A stretch of DNA of 64,000 nucleotides from JALORV01 sp963703945 (GTDB taxonomy: Bacteria > Pseudomonadota > Gammaproteobacteria > Burkholderiales > Burkholderiaceae_F). Both the position numbers and the translations under genes were made by a program. The notes beneath the pieces were generated by a model that was not told where the DNA came from, made no database searches, and worked only from the letters and a program-made list of their open reading frames with translations. The stretch lies in assembly GCA_963703945.1 (NCBI GenBank), contig CAVPGM010000007.1, forward strand, positions 150,245-214,244. Reading direction: 5' to 3'. The first letter of the stretch is position 1. Each line of letters starts with the position of its first letter. Of the stretch, positions 56,084 through 64,000 are shown piece by piece.

Positions 56084-56746
56084 ATGAGCAAACAGCAGCG
56101 TGAAGCCGAACCTGCGCGCGAGCCCTTGCTGAGCCCGGTCGACCGCGTTTCGGAGTTGCACTTCGGCCTGTTCATGGCGCTCAGCTTCGTCGGCGCGGTG
56201 TCCGTGGGCCAGGCGGGACAGGACGACATTCGCAAGATGCTGGCCGCCGCCCTCGGCTGCAACCTGGCCTGGGGCCTTGTCGACGCGGTCATGTATCTGG
56301 TGCGCACGGTGACGGATCGCGGCCGCTCGCTGGCGCTTGTCCGCTCGGCTGCGGACGTCGAAACGGGGCGCACACTCATTGACAGTTCCCTCTCCAGGAT
56401 CGCGGCGGGTCTCGTTACGCGGACGGAGGTCGAGGCCATCCGCGGCCAAATCGTTGCGCGCGCATCCGTGCCGGCGCGACCGACGCTCAGGGGTAGCGAC
56501 CTGCTCGCGGCCGTCGGCATCTTCCTGATCTTGACCGCGTCGACCTTTCCTGTCGTGCTGCCCTTCATGTTGTTTGAAGAGGTCGGCATGGCCAAGGCAG
56601 CGTCGCAGGCCATGGCGCTGACGATGCTGTTCTTCGGCGGGCTTGCGCTCGGGCGCTTCGCGGGTTACGGCAGTTGGCGGGCAGGATTGTTGATGGCCGG
56701 GCTCGGTACGGTACTCGTGCCTGCGATCAGGGCGCTTGGCGGATGA
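56084..56746 (+). CDS. VIT1/CCC1-like membrane protein, copy 2
   Basis: This intact 220-residue protein is the paralogue of the gene at 35897-36574. Segments such as RVSELHFGLFMALSFVGAVSV, MLAAALGCNLAWGLVDAVMYLVRT and FFGGLALGRFAGYGSWRAGLLMAG are nearly the same. Four or five membrane helices. It ends 3 bases inside the next gene (ATGA overlap). The VIT1/CCC1 link is by pattern only; ion unknown. Confidence 0.82.
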   Translation: MSKQQREAEPAREPLLSPVDRVSELHFGLFMALSFVGAVSVGQAGQDDIRKMLAAALGCNLAWGLVDAVMYLVRTVTDRGRSLALVRSAADVETGRTLIDSSLSRIAAGLVTRTEVEAIRGQIVARASVPARPTLRGSDLLAAVGIFLILTASTFPVVLPFMLFEEVGMAKAASQAMALTMLFFGGLALGRFAGYGSWRAGLLMAGLGTVLVPAIRALGG

Positions 56747-58154
56747 AGCCCACACCAAGCGCCCTGGCCGCGCCGATGGCCGTCGGCAAGCAACCGGCAA
56801 AGTTACGGCCTTCGCTGGCTCAGCTCCGCGCCCTGGGCAAGAGCCTGCGGAACAAGTGTCCGCGAAGTTCGCATGCGGTCTGGAAAGCCCCCAGCAACCG
56901 TCCGGATCCGTTGCGGTTGCTGGAGCAGTCGAACCAGGGGCGTATTGCCAGACTGATTCCCATCCGCCACGGGCGCATGGTGCGGACACCTTTCACTTTT
57001 TACCGGGGTGCGGCACTCAACATGGCGGCCGACCTGGCGGGTACGCCGGCAACGGGCCTGCGCGTGCAGGCGTGTGGCGACTGCCATCTGCACAACTTCG
57101 GCGCTTATGCCACGCCCGAACGAAGGATCGTTTTCGACATCAACGATCTGGATGAGACTCTTCCCGCGCCTTGGGAGTGGGATGTCAAGCGCCTCGCCGC
57201 AAGCTTCGTTCTGGCGTCCCGTGAGAATGGTCTCAGTCGAGGCGACGCCAATGATGCCGCGCTGTCCTGCGTGCGGTCGTATCGGCAACGCATGGCGGAA
57301 TACAGCCACATGACGATTCTGGAAGTTTGGTATGCCAGCATCGACATCGAAAGGATGATCTCAGGAATCGAAGACGCGGAGACCCGCCGGCGGGATCTCA
57401 AACGGCTTGCCGCCGGCCGCGCGAGCAGCATGTCGGAACGCCACTTTCCAAAAATCGTGATCCGCGCCGGTCAGTCGCCGACCATCCAGGACAATCCGCC
57501 GCTGATCTACCACCCGCGCGCTCGGGGGGAAGACTCGATCGACGTTCTCGTCCGGGAGTCTTTTGCCGACTACCGGAAATCACTGCCGGAAGACCGACGT
57601 GCGCTTTTCGACCGTTTTGATCTTGCGGATGTCGCGCTCAAGGTGGTCGGGGTCGGCAGCGTCGGCACCTGGTGCAGCGTGGTGCTCATGACGGCTGGCA
57701 AAAAGGATCACCTGTTTCTCCAGATGAAAGAGGCGGGCCCCTCGGTGCTGGAGGCGTATGCCGGCAAGAGCATCTACCCAAATCATGGGCAGCGGGTCGT
57801 GAACGGATGCCACCTGATGCAATCGGCGAGCGACATCTTCCTTGGCTGGCTGAAGACCAGGCACGGACGGCATTTCTACGTCCGCCAACTCAGGGACGTG
57901 AAGATCGGGGCTCCAGTTGAGCAGTTTGGTCGGGCAAGATGGTCGAGTACGCTGATCTTTGCGGCTGGACGCTGGCGCGGGCGCATGCGCGCTCCGGCGC
58001 GTCGGCGCAGATTAGCGGATACCTTGGCAACAGCGACGCCTTCGATACGGCCGTCGCGGCCTTCGCCGAGGCTTACGCCGATCAAAGCGAACGCGACCAC
58101 GCCATCTTCAAGAAGGCGGTGCGCTCAGGACAGGTGAAAGCCGTTATGGAGTGA
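56743..58154 (+). CDS. DUF2252-family protein, frame interrupted by one indel
   Basis: The protein shows the DUF2252 pattern, a kinase-like fold of unknown function: FTFYRGAALNMAADLA, VQACGDCHLHNFGAYATPERR, FDINDLDETLPAPWEWDVKRLAAS, and LQMKEAGPSVLEAYAG. After PVEQFG the frame breaks (about 57930); it resumes with MVEYADLCGWTLARAHARSGA and ends AVME. About 470 residues when repaired. It overlaps the VIT1-like gene upstream, so the two are probably co-expressed. Confidence 0.88.
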
Positions 58155-58186
58155 GCAAACCAATCAACCCCAAGAATGACACCACC

Positions 58187-59900
58187 ATGAAGCCACCACA
58201 CGATCACGACGCGCACTACCCGCTTTCCCTTCCTGCAGGGGATCTTGCCGATTACGGCCGCTCGGATCCCGTCTGAAATCGTCGCCGGCATCACGCTGGC
58301 CGCAATCGCCGTCCCCGAGGTGATGGGCTACACCAAGATCTCCGGCACACCGGTGATCACCGGTCTCTACACGATGCTCATCCCTACGGCATTGTTCGCC
58401 CTGTTCGGCTCCTCACGGCACCTCGTGGTGGGCGCGGATTCCGCAACGGCGGCGATCCTCGCCGCCGGTCTCGTGGGGATCGCCTCCGTCGGCTCGGATC
58501 AATACCTGGCGTTGGCCGGCGTGCTGGCGTTGATGGCCGCGGTTTTCCTGATTCTGGCGCGCGTCATGCGACCTGGGATTCCTGGCCGACTTCCTCTCGC
58601 GCACTGTGTTGATCGGCTTCCTGACCGGAGTCGGCGTTCAGGTCGCGCTGGGGCAGATCGCAGGCATGTTGGGCTTGGAGAGTGGCGGCCACGGCACGCT
58701 GGGGAAGCTCTGGCACAACCTTCAACATCTCGGAGAGGCCAATCGCTACGAGCTGACGATCGCGCTCACCGTGCTGGTGGTCATCGTCGGCCTCGAGAAG
58801 ATCTCGAAGAAAGTACCTGGGGCCTTGATCGCGGCGGTGGGCGCGCTGGTCGCAAGTTGGGCGTTTGGTTTCGACAAACTGGTGCATGTGGTCGGAACCG
58901 TTCCGAGCGGACTGCCACTCCTGGGTCTGCCCAAGGTGGACTGGAACTGGCAAGTCGTACAGACATTGATTCCGACTGCGTTTGCGATGTTCGTGGTCAT
59001 CCTGGCCCAGAGCGCGGCTACGCCAGCGCCTTTGCCACGCGCTACCAGGAGACTTTCAGCGAAAACACCGACCTGGTCGGCCTGGCGCTGGCCAATATCG
59101 GGGCCGGGCTGTCGGGCACCTTCGTCGTCAACGGCAGCCCAACGAAAACGCAAATCGTGGACAGTGCCGGCGGTCGCAGCCAACTGTCGCTTCTGGTGAT
59201 GGTGGCGATCGTTTTGCTGATCCTGCTCTTCTTGACCGGTGCGCTGGCGTTCATGCCCGAAGCGGCGCTGTCGGCGATCGTGTTTCTGATCGGAGTCGGC
59301 CTGGTTGATGTCGCCGGGATGCGCAAGGTTTTCGCCCAACGGCGATCGGAGTTTTGGGTGGCGCTGATCACCGCGTTGACGGTCGTGGTCGTGGGCGTGG
59401 AACAGGGGATCATGCTCGCCATCGCGTTGTCGCTCATCGAGCACACCCGGCACGGGTATCGGCCGAAGAACTCGGTGCTCGTTCCGGACGAATCGGGCGG
59501 TCGCCAGCCGAAGCCAGTGACCACGGGCGCACAGGCGGCGCCTGGCCTGGTCATCTACCGGTTCACGCACAGCTTGTACTACGCGAATTGCCAGCAACTC
59601 TCGGATGAGGTCTCGCGCCTCGCGGATACCGCGGAGCCGCCCTTGCGTTGGCTCTGCCTGGAAGCGTCCGCAATCGACGACGTTGACTACTCCGCGGCGG
59701 AGACCCTGCGGTCGGTTCACGCGAGACTGAAGGCGAAAGGGATTCGCCTGGTCGTTGCGGAAGTCATGGAAGACGTCAAAGCCGCGAGTCGTTACCGGTT
59801 CATGGAAGTGTTTGGCGAGGATGCCTTCTACGACAGTCTGGACGACGTCATAAGCCAGTATCGGCAGCAATTCAAGATCGCAGATCCGTCAAGGCTGTAG
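58187..59900 (+). CDS. SulP-family anion transporter with STAS domain, frame interrupted
   Basis: The protein is a SulP transporter of about 570 residues when rebuilt. The start of the fold reads FPFLQGILPITAARIPSEIVAGITLAAIAVPEVMGYTK. Breaks at about 58570 (one extra base) and about 59018 move the middle part, LGFLADFLSRTVLIGFLTGVGVQVALG to AMFVVILAQSAA, to another frame. The end YQETFSENTDLVGLALANIGAGL and the STAS domain (LVIYRFTHSLYYANCQQLSDE, DDVDYSAAETLRSV) are intact. A further break near 58220 probably links the ATG at 58187. Sulfate or bicarbonate are possible substrates. Confidence 0.83.
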
Positions 59901-60131
59901 ATCGCACAAAGAAGGACGGCGCGCGGTGCCTCGTATGACGCGCGCCGCTCGACCTCGCACCGCCGCCATGCGATCGTCGGCCTCACGCTCCTTCCGGTGT
60001 CCGGGCATAAGTCGATGATGCGGAGTCGAGTTCGCGAGCGGCGTGTCACAGGCTGGGCTCGCCATGCTGCCCATGCCTTGGTTCGCCTGCACCGTGGCGC
60101 CCGGCGCGTAGCAACTTCGAGCCAGCCCAGC
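59901..60131. other. Gap between SulP and ZIP genes
   Basis: No gene or terminator was recognised between these tail-to-tail genes. A short sequence near 60025, GTCGAGTTCGCGA, recurs at 55973; its meaning is unclear. Confidence 0.3.
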
Positions 60132-60824
60132 CTATCCACCCATCGCCAGCGCGGCGCAGAAGCCCACCACTGTCCAGGTGCCGGCACTCTTCGAGCGCTC
60201 ATGGGCAAAGGGAATCAGGGAATTGGCCAGCATCGCCAGAATGCCGCCCGACGCCAAAGCGGCCGAGCGCGCGCCGTTGGCGCCGCCGAAGGTTGTCGCC
60301 GCGAAGTGGCCGAACGCGGCAGCGACACCGCAGGCGAGCATCACCCACAGCCACATGCCGGCGACGCGGCGCCAGGTCCAGCCGCTTTCCGCGAGGCCGG
60401 CGGAGGGTGCCAGCGCCTGGGGAATGTTCGAGACGAAAACAGCAGCGAGAAACGCCAGACTGATCTCGGTACCCCGGGCCATCTGCACGCCGAATATGAT
60501 GGACTCCGGCACGCCATCGACGATCGCCCCGACGACGATGCCGAGCGGACCGCCGGAGCCCTCGGCACCGAACTTCCGGTCCACGTAGCGCTCGCCGAGA
60601 ATGAAGATGCCGGCGCCGAGCATGGTCCATAGCGCGACCTGCCAAATCTCGAGGACCTTGGCGTTCGGCAACAGGTCTGTGGCAACGGCGGCAATCAGCG
60701 CGCCCGCACCGAAGCCCGCGAGATCGCCGACCGTGCGCCTGGGCACCTTGAACAGGAAGACCGCAAGGCCACTCAGGACCAGCGACAGCTGCGCGAGCGC
60801 ACCAAGGCCGAAGGACGCAAACAT
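60132..60824 (-). CDS. ZIP-family metal transporter
   Basis: The 230-residue protein has about seven hydrophobic helices and the ZIP signature VVGAIVDGVPESIIFGVQMA, in which D, E and nearby residues bind metal, and AVFVSNIPQALAPSAGL. The histidine-rich loop found in some ZIPs is absent. Likely substrates are zinc or other divalent cations. The stop is near a tail-to-tail partner; the start is 15 bases from the downstream-oriented small gene at 60840. Confidence 0.87.
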   Translation of the reverse strand: MFASFGLGALAQLSLVLSGLAVFLFKVPRRTVGDLAGFGAGALIAAVATDLLPNAKVLEIWQVALWTMLGAGIFILGERYVDRKFGAEGSGGPLGIVVGAIVDGVPESIIFGVQMARGTEISLAFLAAVFVSNIPQALAPSAGLAESGWTWRRVAGMWLWVMLACGVAAAFGHFAATTFGGANGARSAALASGGILAMLANSLIPFAHERSKSAGTWTVVGFCAALAMGG

Positions 60825-60839
60825 ATGAGTGTCGTCCGG

Positions 60840-61085
60840 TCAGGCTTTCAGGGCGACCAGGACCTCGTCGAGCAACTTCTTCGCGTCGCCGACCAGCATC
60901 GGCTGAGTATCCTCGTAGAACAGCGGATTGTCGATGCCGATATCGTCGAAGTGCTCGAGGGTGAGGAGTAGCTGCGCAAGCTCGTCGAGCGTGTCGAAGC
61001 TGTGGCCGAGCTCCATGACCACGCGCTTGTCACCTCGTATTCGGTTTTCGCCGTCCTGCTCTACGATGCGATCGTCGAACGCATC
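60840..61085 (-). CDS. Small acidic cytosolic protein, start uncertain
   Basis: The frame ends with a clearly protein-like segment, VVMELGHSFDTLDELAQLLLTLEHFDDIGIDNPLFYEDTQPM and GDAKKLLDEVLVALKA. The conserved-looking part may start at about 61085 (DAFDDRIVEQDGEN). No ATG fits there; in-frame ATG is at 61016 and GTG at 61022, which would leave only 58-60 residues. An undetected indel may hide the true start. Family not recognised. It precedes the ZIP gene with a 15-base gap and may be co-transcribed. Confidence 0.55.
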   Translation of the reverse strand, partial: DAFDDRIVEQDGENRIRGDKRVVMELGHSFDTLDELAQLLLTLEHFDDIGIDNPLFYEDTQPMLVGDAKKLLDEVLVALKA

Positions 61086-61347
61086 TCTGTCGTGCGAAGA
61101 CGATTCGTCCGGGGAACTCGGTGAAGCGCCGTGCGACAGCCTCGGTGTCGCGACCGCAATGAAGCGAAACTGTCCAGAGCAGCAAGGGAGATGGCAACGG
61201 GCGCGAAGCAAGAACTTTCTGCGGGTTGCCAAGTGATCGCGTGGATTTTCGAGATGTCGCTGCGCGCATCTCGACGCGACGGAATCTGGATGGAGCCCGC
61301 GAAGATGGCGGGCGCTGCCAGCGCTCTGAGTCGACCCGGCGCGCATC
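61086..61347. other. Divergent intergenic region
   Basis: This stretch lies between the small minus-strand gene and the plus-strand channel gene and should hold both promoters. No other gene or repeat was recognised. Confidence 0.35.
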
Positions 61348-61779
61348 GTGACGTCGATCATCCTCATTGCATGCATCCTGGTCGCCATCACGGTTGCTCT
61401 GCATGCCGCCGGACTCGTCGGGCTACTCAGGTATGTCCTGAGAATGCGCATGCGGCTGCCGACTCACTTCTGGCCACTGACCTGGTTGCTGATTCGCCTG
61501 ACCTGGGCGCTGCTCCTGATCCACGTGACCGAGATCGCTGTCTGGGCGTTCTTCTTTCTGTGGGCGGGATGCCTGCCCGATGTCGAGTCGGCATTTTATT
61601 TTTCCGGAGTCACCTACGCGACGCTTGGCTACGGTGACCTGGTATTGCCGCAGCCGTGGCGAATGCTCGGACCGGTCGAGGGGTTGACCGGCATCCTGAT
61701 GTGCGGGCTTTCGACTGGTTTCTCCTTTGCATTGCTCACCAAACTTATCGGAGCGAGGCTGAGGATCGAGCCCCACTGA
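61348..61779 (+). CDS. Two-helix potassium channel family protein
   Basis: The 143-residue protein has N-terminal helices (about 3-28 and 42-72) and a C-terminal pore module: AFYFSGVTYATLGYGDLVLPQPW contains the TLGYGD selectivity filter, followed by the last helix GILMCGLSTGFSFALLTKLIGA. This is the minimal ion-channel (KcsA-like) arrangement without a ligand domain. The start is GTG at 61348. Function as a K+ channel is inferred from the filter. Confidence 0.87.
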   Translation: MTSIILIACILVAITVALHAAGLVGLLRYVLRMRMRLPTHFWPLTWLLIRLTWALLLIHVTEIAVWAFFFLWAGCLPDVESAFYFSGVTYATLGYGDLVLPQPWRMLGPVEGLTGILMCGLSTGFSFALLTKLIGARLRIEPH

Positions 61780-61812
61780 GTGATCGGTGAATCCTGCCGG
61801 CGCGGTTGGATT

Positions 61813-63271
61813 TCATTGAGTGCTTGCGGTCTCGGCTCCGGATGGACGACCCACCGACACAGCGACCTTCTCGGGTTGCGCTTGCCATCCTCCACCGAGT
61901 GCCTTGTAGAGCTGGACCACGCTGACCGACTCGTCACGTCGCGCCAGGACAAGATCGCGCTCTGCTTCGAAAAGCTGCCGCTCGGTATCCAGGACTTCGA
62001 GGTAACTGGACACGCCGCCTTCGTACCGCATGTTCGCGACCTGGCTGGCATCCGCCAGCGCGTTGACCAGCAATTGCTGCTGCTCGCGAAACTCCTGTCG
62101 TTTGCGGACGTCAACCAGTGAGTCCGATACTTCGCGCAGCGCCTGCTGCAGCGTCTGCTGGTAGCGCAGGGCCGCTTCCTGCGCTGCGGCCTCGTTGAAG
62201 TCGACGTTAGCCCGCAAGCGGCCGGCGTTGAAGATCGGCAGGGTGATCGCGGGCAAGGCGCTGAACACCCCGTACGGTCCGAAGTTCGCGCCGCTGATCG
62301 TCGAGCTGCCCGCTCCGGCAAAGCCCGAAATCGTGACCTGCGGATAAAGCAGGGACTTGGCGACGCCAATCTGCGCGTTGGCCGCGACGAGTTGCTGCTC
62401 GGCCGCCCGAATGTCCGGTCGCCGAGTCAGCAATTCCGTCGGGAGGCCCGGCGGCAGCGCGGGGGCGGCGATCTGCTGTTCGAGCGGACGTCCCCGCTTG
62501 ACGGGCCCTGGATTCTGTCCGAGCAGGATGTTGATGAAGTTCTCCTGCTGCTCGATCTGGCGCTGGGTCTCGGGGATCGTCTTCGTCGCGGTGTAAAGCA
62601 GCGTCTCGGCCTGTCGCACGTCGAGGACCCCGGCCACGCCGCCCTCAAGCCGGGCGTTTACCAATTCCAGAGACTGCTTTCTGGAGGCCACGGTGCGATT
62701 GGAAATTTCAAGCGTGAGGTCGAGGGCCCGCAGCGTCAGATAGGCACGACCGACTTCGGCCACCAGCGTCGCGATGACCCCGTACCGGAAGTCTTCGCTG
62801 GCGAGCAGTTGGGCCTGTGCTGCCTCCGTGCCGCGGCGGTACCGGCCCCAGATGTCCAGTTCCCAGGCCACGTCGAATCCGGCCTGCGGCTGGAAGGTAC
62901 TGTCGGGCAGCGGTCGTTCGGACCCAGTGTAGGCGTTGTAGGGGCCGGTGACGCTGCCATCCACCGTCGGAAAGATCGGCGAACGGGCGATCGTGACCTG
63001 ACTCTGCGCCTGCAGGATGCGCGTCGCCGCCACGCGGACATCGTAGTTCTGCGCCAGCGCGGTGCGGATCAGCTCCTGCAGATCCGGGTCCGTAAAGACG
63101 GTCCACCACGCGAGGTCGCCGTACGTCGGCGCACTGGCGGCCGTCGGCATCGCATCGGCACTGCGATAGTCCGGAGGAAGGGAAACGTCCGGCCGTTTGT
63201 AATCCGGGCCGACCATGCAACCCGTGGCGATGATCGCGGCGCACAGGCGAGAAGTGCGCGACGTGGCTCAT
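61813..63271 (-). CDS. NodT-type outer-membrane efflux lipoprotein, indel near the 5' end
   Basis: This is the outer-membrane channel of the adjacent RND pump. The main frame starts inside the lipobox region (CAAIIATGC then MVGPDYKRPDVSLPPDYR) and continues through both OEP repeats: WELDIWGRYRRGTEAAQAQLL and ELLTRRPDIRAAEQQLVAANAQIG to VVQLYKALGGGW. The ATG at 63271, next to the RND stop codon, starts a signal peptide in another frame, so one indel at about 63245-63260 is assumed. About 485 residues when repaired. Confidence 0.9.
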
Positions 63272-64000
63272 TCACTCGGCTCCTTGCTCTTTCGGAGCGA
63301 CTGGCGCCGCGGGCTGCTTCTTGCCTCGGCGGCCGAGTCCTTCGACAAATGTGTAGTTGCCCGGAATGATGAACACGCCGAGCGCGGTGGCGACCAGCAT
63401 GCCCCAGAACACGCCCGTGCCCATCACGTTCTGTGCGCCGGCGCCGGCACCGCTCGCCAGCATCAGCGGCACGACGCCGAGGATGAAGGCGAAGGCCGTC
63501 ATCAGGATCGGACGGAAACGCAGCCGCGCCGATTCCAGCGCCGACTCTTCGAGCGAAGCGCCGGCTTCGTGCTTCGCCTTGGCAAACTCGACGATCAGGA
63601 TCGCGTTCTTGGCCGCGAGGCCGATCAGCATCACAAGGCCGATCTGCACGTACACGTTGTTGTCGAAGCCCATCAGCCAGACGCCGAAGAAGGCGCCGAG
63701 GGCCACCAGCGGAGACCCGAGCAGAACCGCCCACGGCAGCCGCCAGCTTTCGTACAGCGCCGCCAGCAGCAGGAACACGCAGACGATGGCCATGATGAAC
63801 GTCGGCCCGGCGGGCGGCGCGATCTTCTCCTGGTACGACATCGACGAAAAGGCGAAGCCCATCTCCGAGGGCATGGTTTCGGCGAACACCTGCTCGAGCG
63901 CCGCGAGCGCCTGCCCGGAGGTGTAGCCGGGCGCGGGCGCGCCCTGGATTTCGACCGAGCGCTGCAGATTGAAGCGGGTCGTCAGCTCGGCTCCGGTGAC
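63272..64000 (-). CDS. RND-family efflux transporter (HAE1/AcrB type), C-terminal part
   Basis: The frame enters from beyond the right edge with VTGAELTTRFNLQRSVEIQG and PGYTSGQALAALEQVFA (porter domain), then the last six helices: TFIMAIVCVFLLLAALYESW, VYVQIGLVMLIGLAAKNAILIVEFA with the KNAILIVEFA motif, and RPILMTAFAFILGVVPLMLASGAGAG. It ends at GLGRRGKKQ and a short tail. It pumps drugs or solvents with its channel partner encoded next. Only about 240 of some 1040 residues are visible. Confidence 0.96.
   Translation of the reverse strand, partial: VTGAELTTRFNLQRSVEIQGAPAPGYTSGQALAALEQVFAETMPSEMGFAFSSMSYQEKIAPPAGPTFIMAIVCVFLLLAALYESWRLPWAVLLGSPLVALGAFFGVWLMGFDNNVYVQIGLVMLIGLAAKNAILIVEFAKAKHEAGASLEESALESARLRFRPILMTAFAFILGVVPLMLASGAGAGAQNVMGTGVFWGMLVATALGVFIIPGNYTFVEGLGRRGKKQPAAPVAPKEQGAE

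Noticed and set aside
55973..60037. Short repeat GTCGAGTTCGCGA at 55973 and 60025
   Set aside because: Only 13 identical bases with weak flanking similarity; could be chance in GC-rich DNA.

Overview
The window is GC-rich, gene-dense DNA that looks like a chromosome segment from a betaproteobacterium (Burkholderiales/Rhodocyclales type). The main reason is a membrane-bound [NiFe]-hydrogenase operon whose gene order matches hoxKGZMLOQRTV-hypABFCDEX of Ralstonia eutropha (Cupriavidus necator). A rough species assignment is not possible from sequence alone. No rRNA, tRNA or CRISPR array was seen.

Left part (0-30 kb). Apart from one small secreted-protein gene, everything is on the minus strand. 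Read in the direction of transcription from 29.7 kb downwards: the hydrogenase structural genes (small subunit, large subunit, cytochrome b), a HigA-like HTH gene, the assembly and maturation genes (hupD F G H I J K, hypA B F C), an IS110-family insertion sequence, then hypD, hypE and hypX. A complete nine-gene V/A-type ATPase operon follows (G-C-I-K-F-E-A-B-D), then a RatA/COQ10-like gene, two tandem small cytochromes c and purT. The small subunit carries the two extra cysteines of O2-tolerant hydrogenases, and HypX makes the CO ligand in air, so the set suits aerobic H2 oxidation. A divergent promoter region with an FNR-like box separates hupS from a cyclic-nucleotide-binding-domain gene.

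Middle part (30-43 kb). Stress, sulfur and envelope genes: a CBS protein, a metallo-beta-lactamase/rhodanese fusion, a DASS anion transporter, an acetyltransferase, a small RRM protein, a VIT1-like membrane protein with an outer-membrane-type protein, polyphosphate kinase 2, a DUF4105 (Lnb-like) protein, a DUF900-type lipoprotein hydrolase, a DUF4239 protein and an AsmA-family protein.

Right part (43-64 kb). A pqiA-pqiA'-pqiB-pqiC lipid-transport locus plus a cupin gene sits between two imperfect 500-bp direct repeats made of the 3' ends of asmA and of a convergent araC-type regulator. The pattern looks like an old insertion between those two genes. Next come a glycine-zipper protein, a truncated NodT-type outer-membrane gene, a complete ytcA/mdtN/mdtO/mdtP-like efflux operon, a second VIT1-like protein with DUF2252 and SulP genes, a ZIP transporter, a two-helix potassium channel, and a NodT lipoprotein plus RND pump that runs off the right edge.

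At least a dozen conserved genes are interrupted by 1-2 nt indels, mostly single-base insertions, while the protein sequence continues in a neighbouring frame. This is more like uncorrected consensus error than mass gene decay, so these genes are given full-length coordinates with the break noted.
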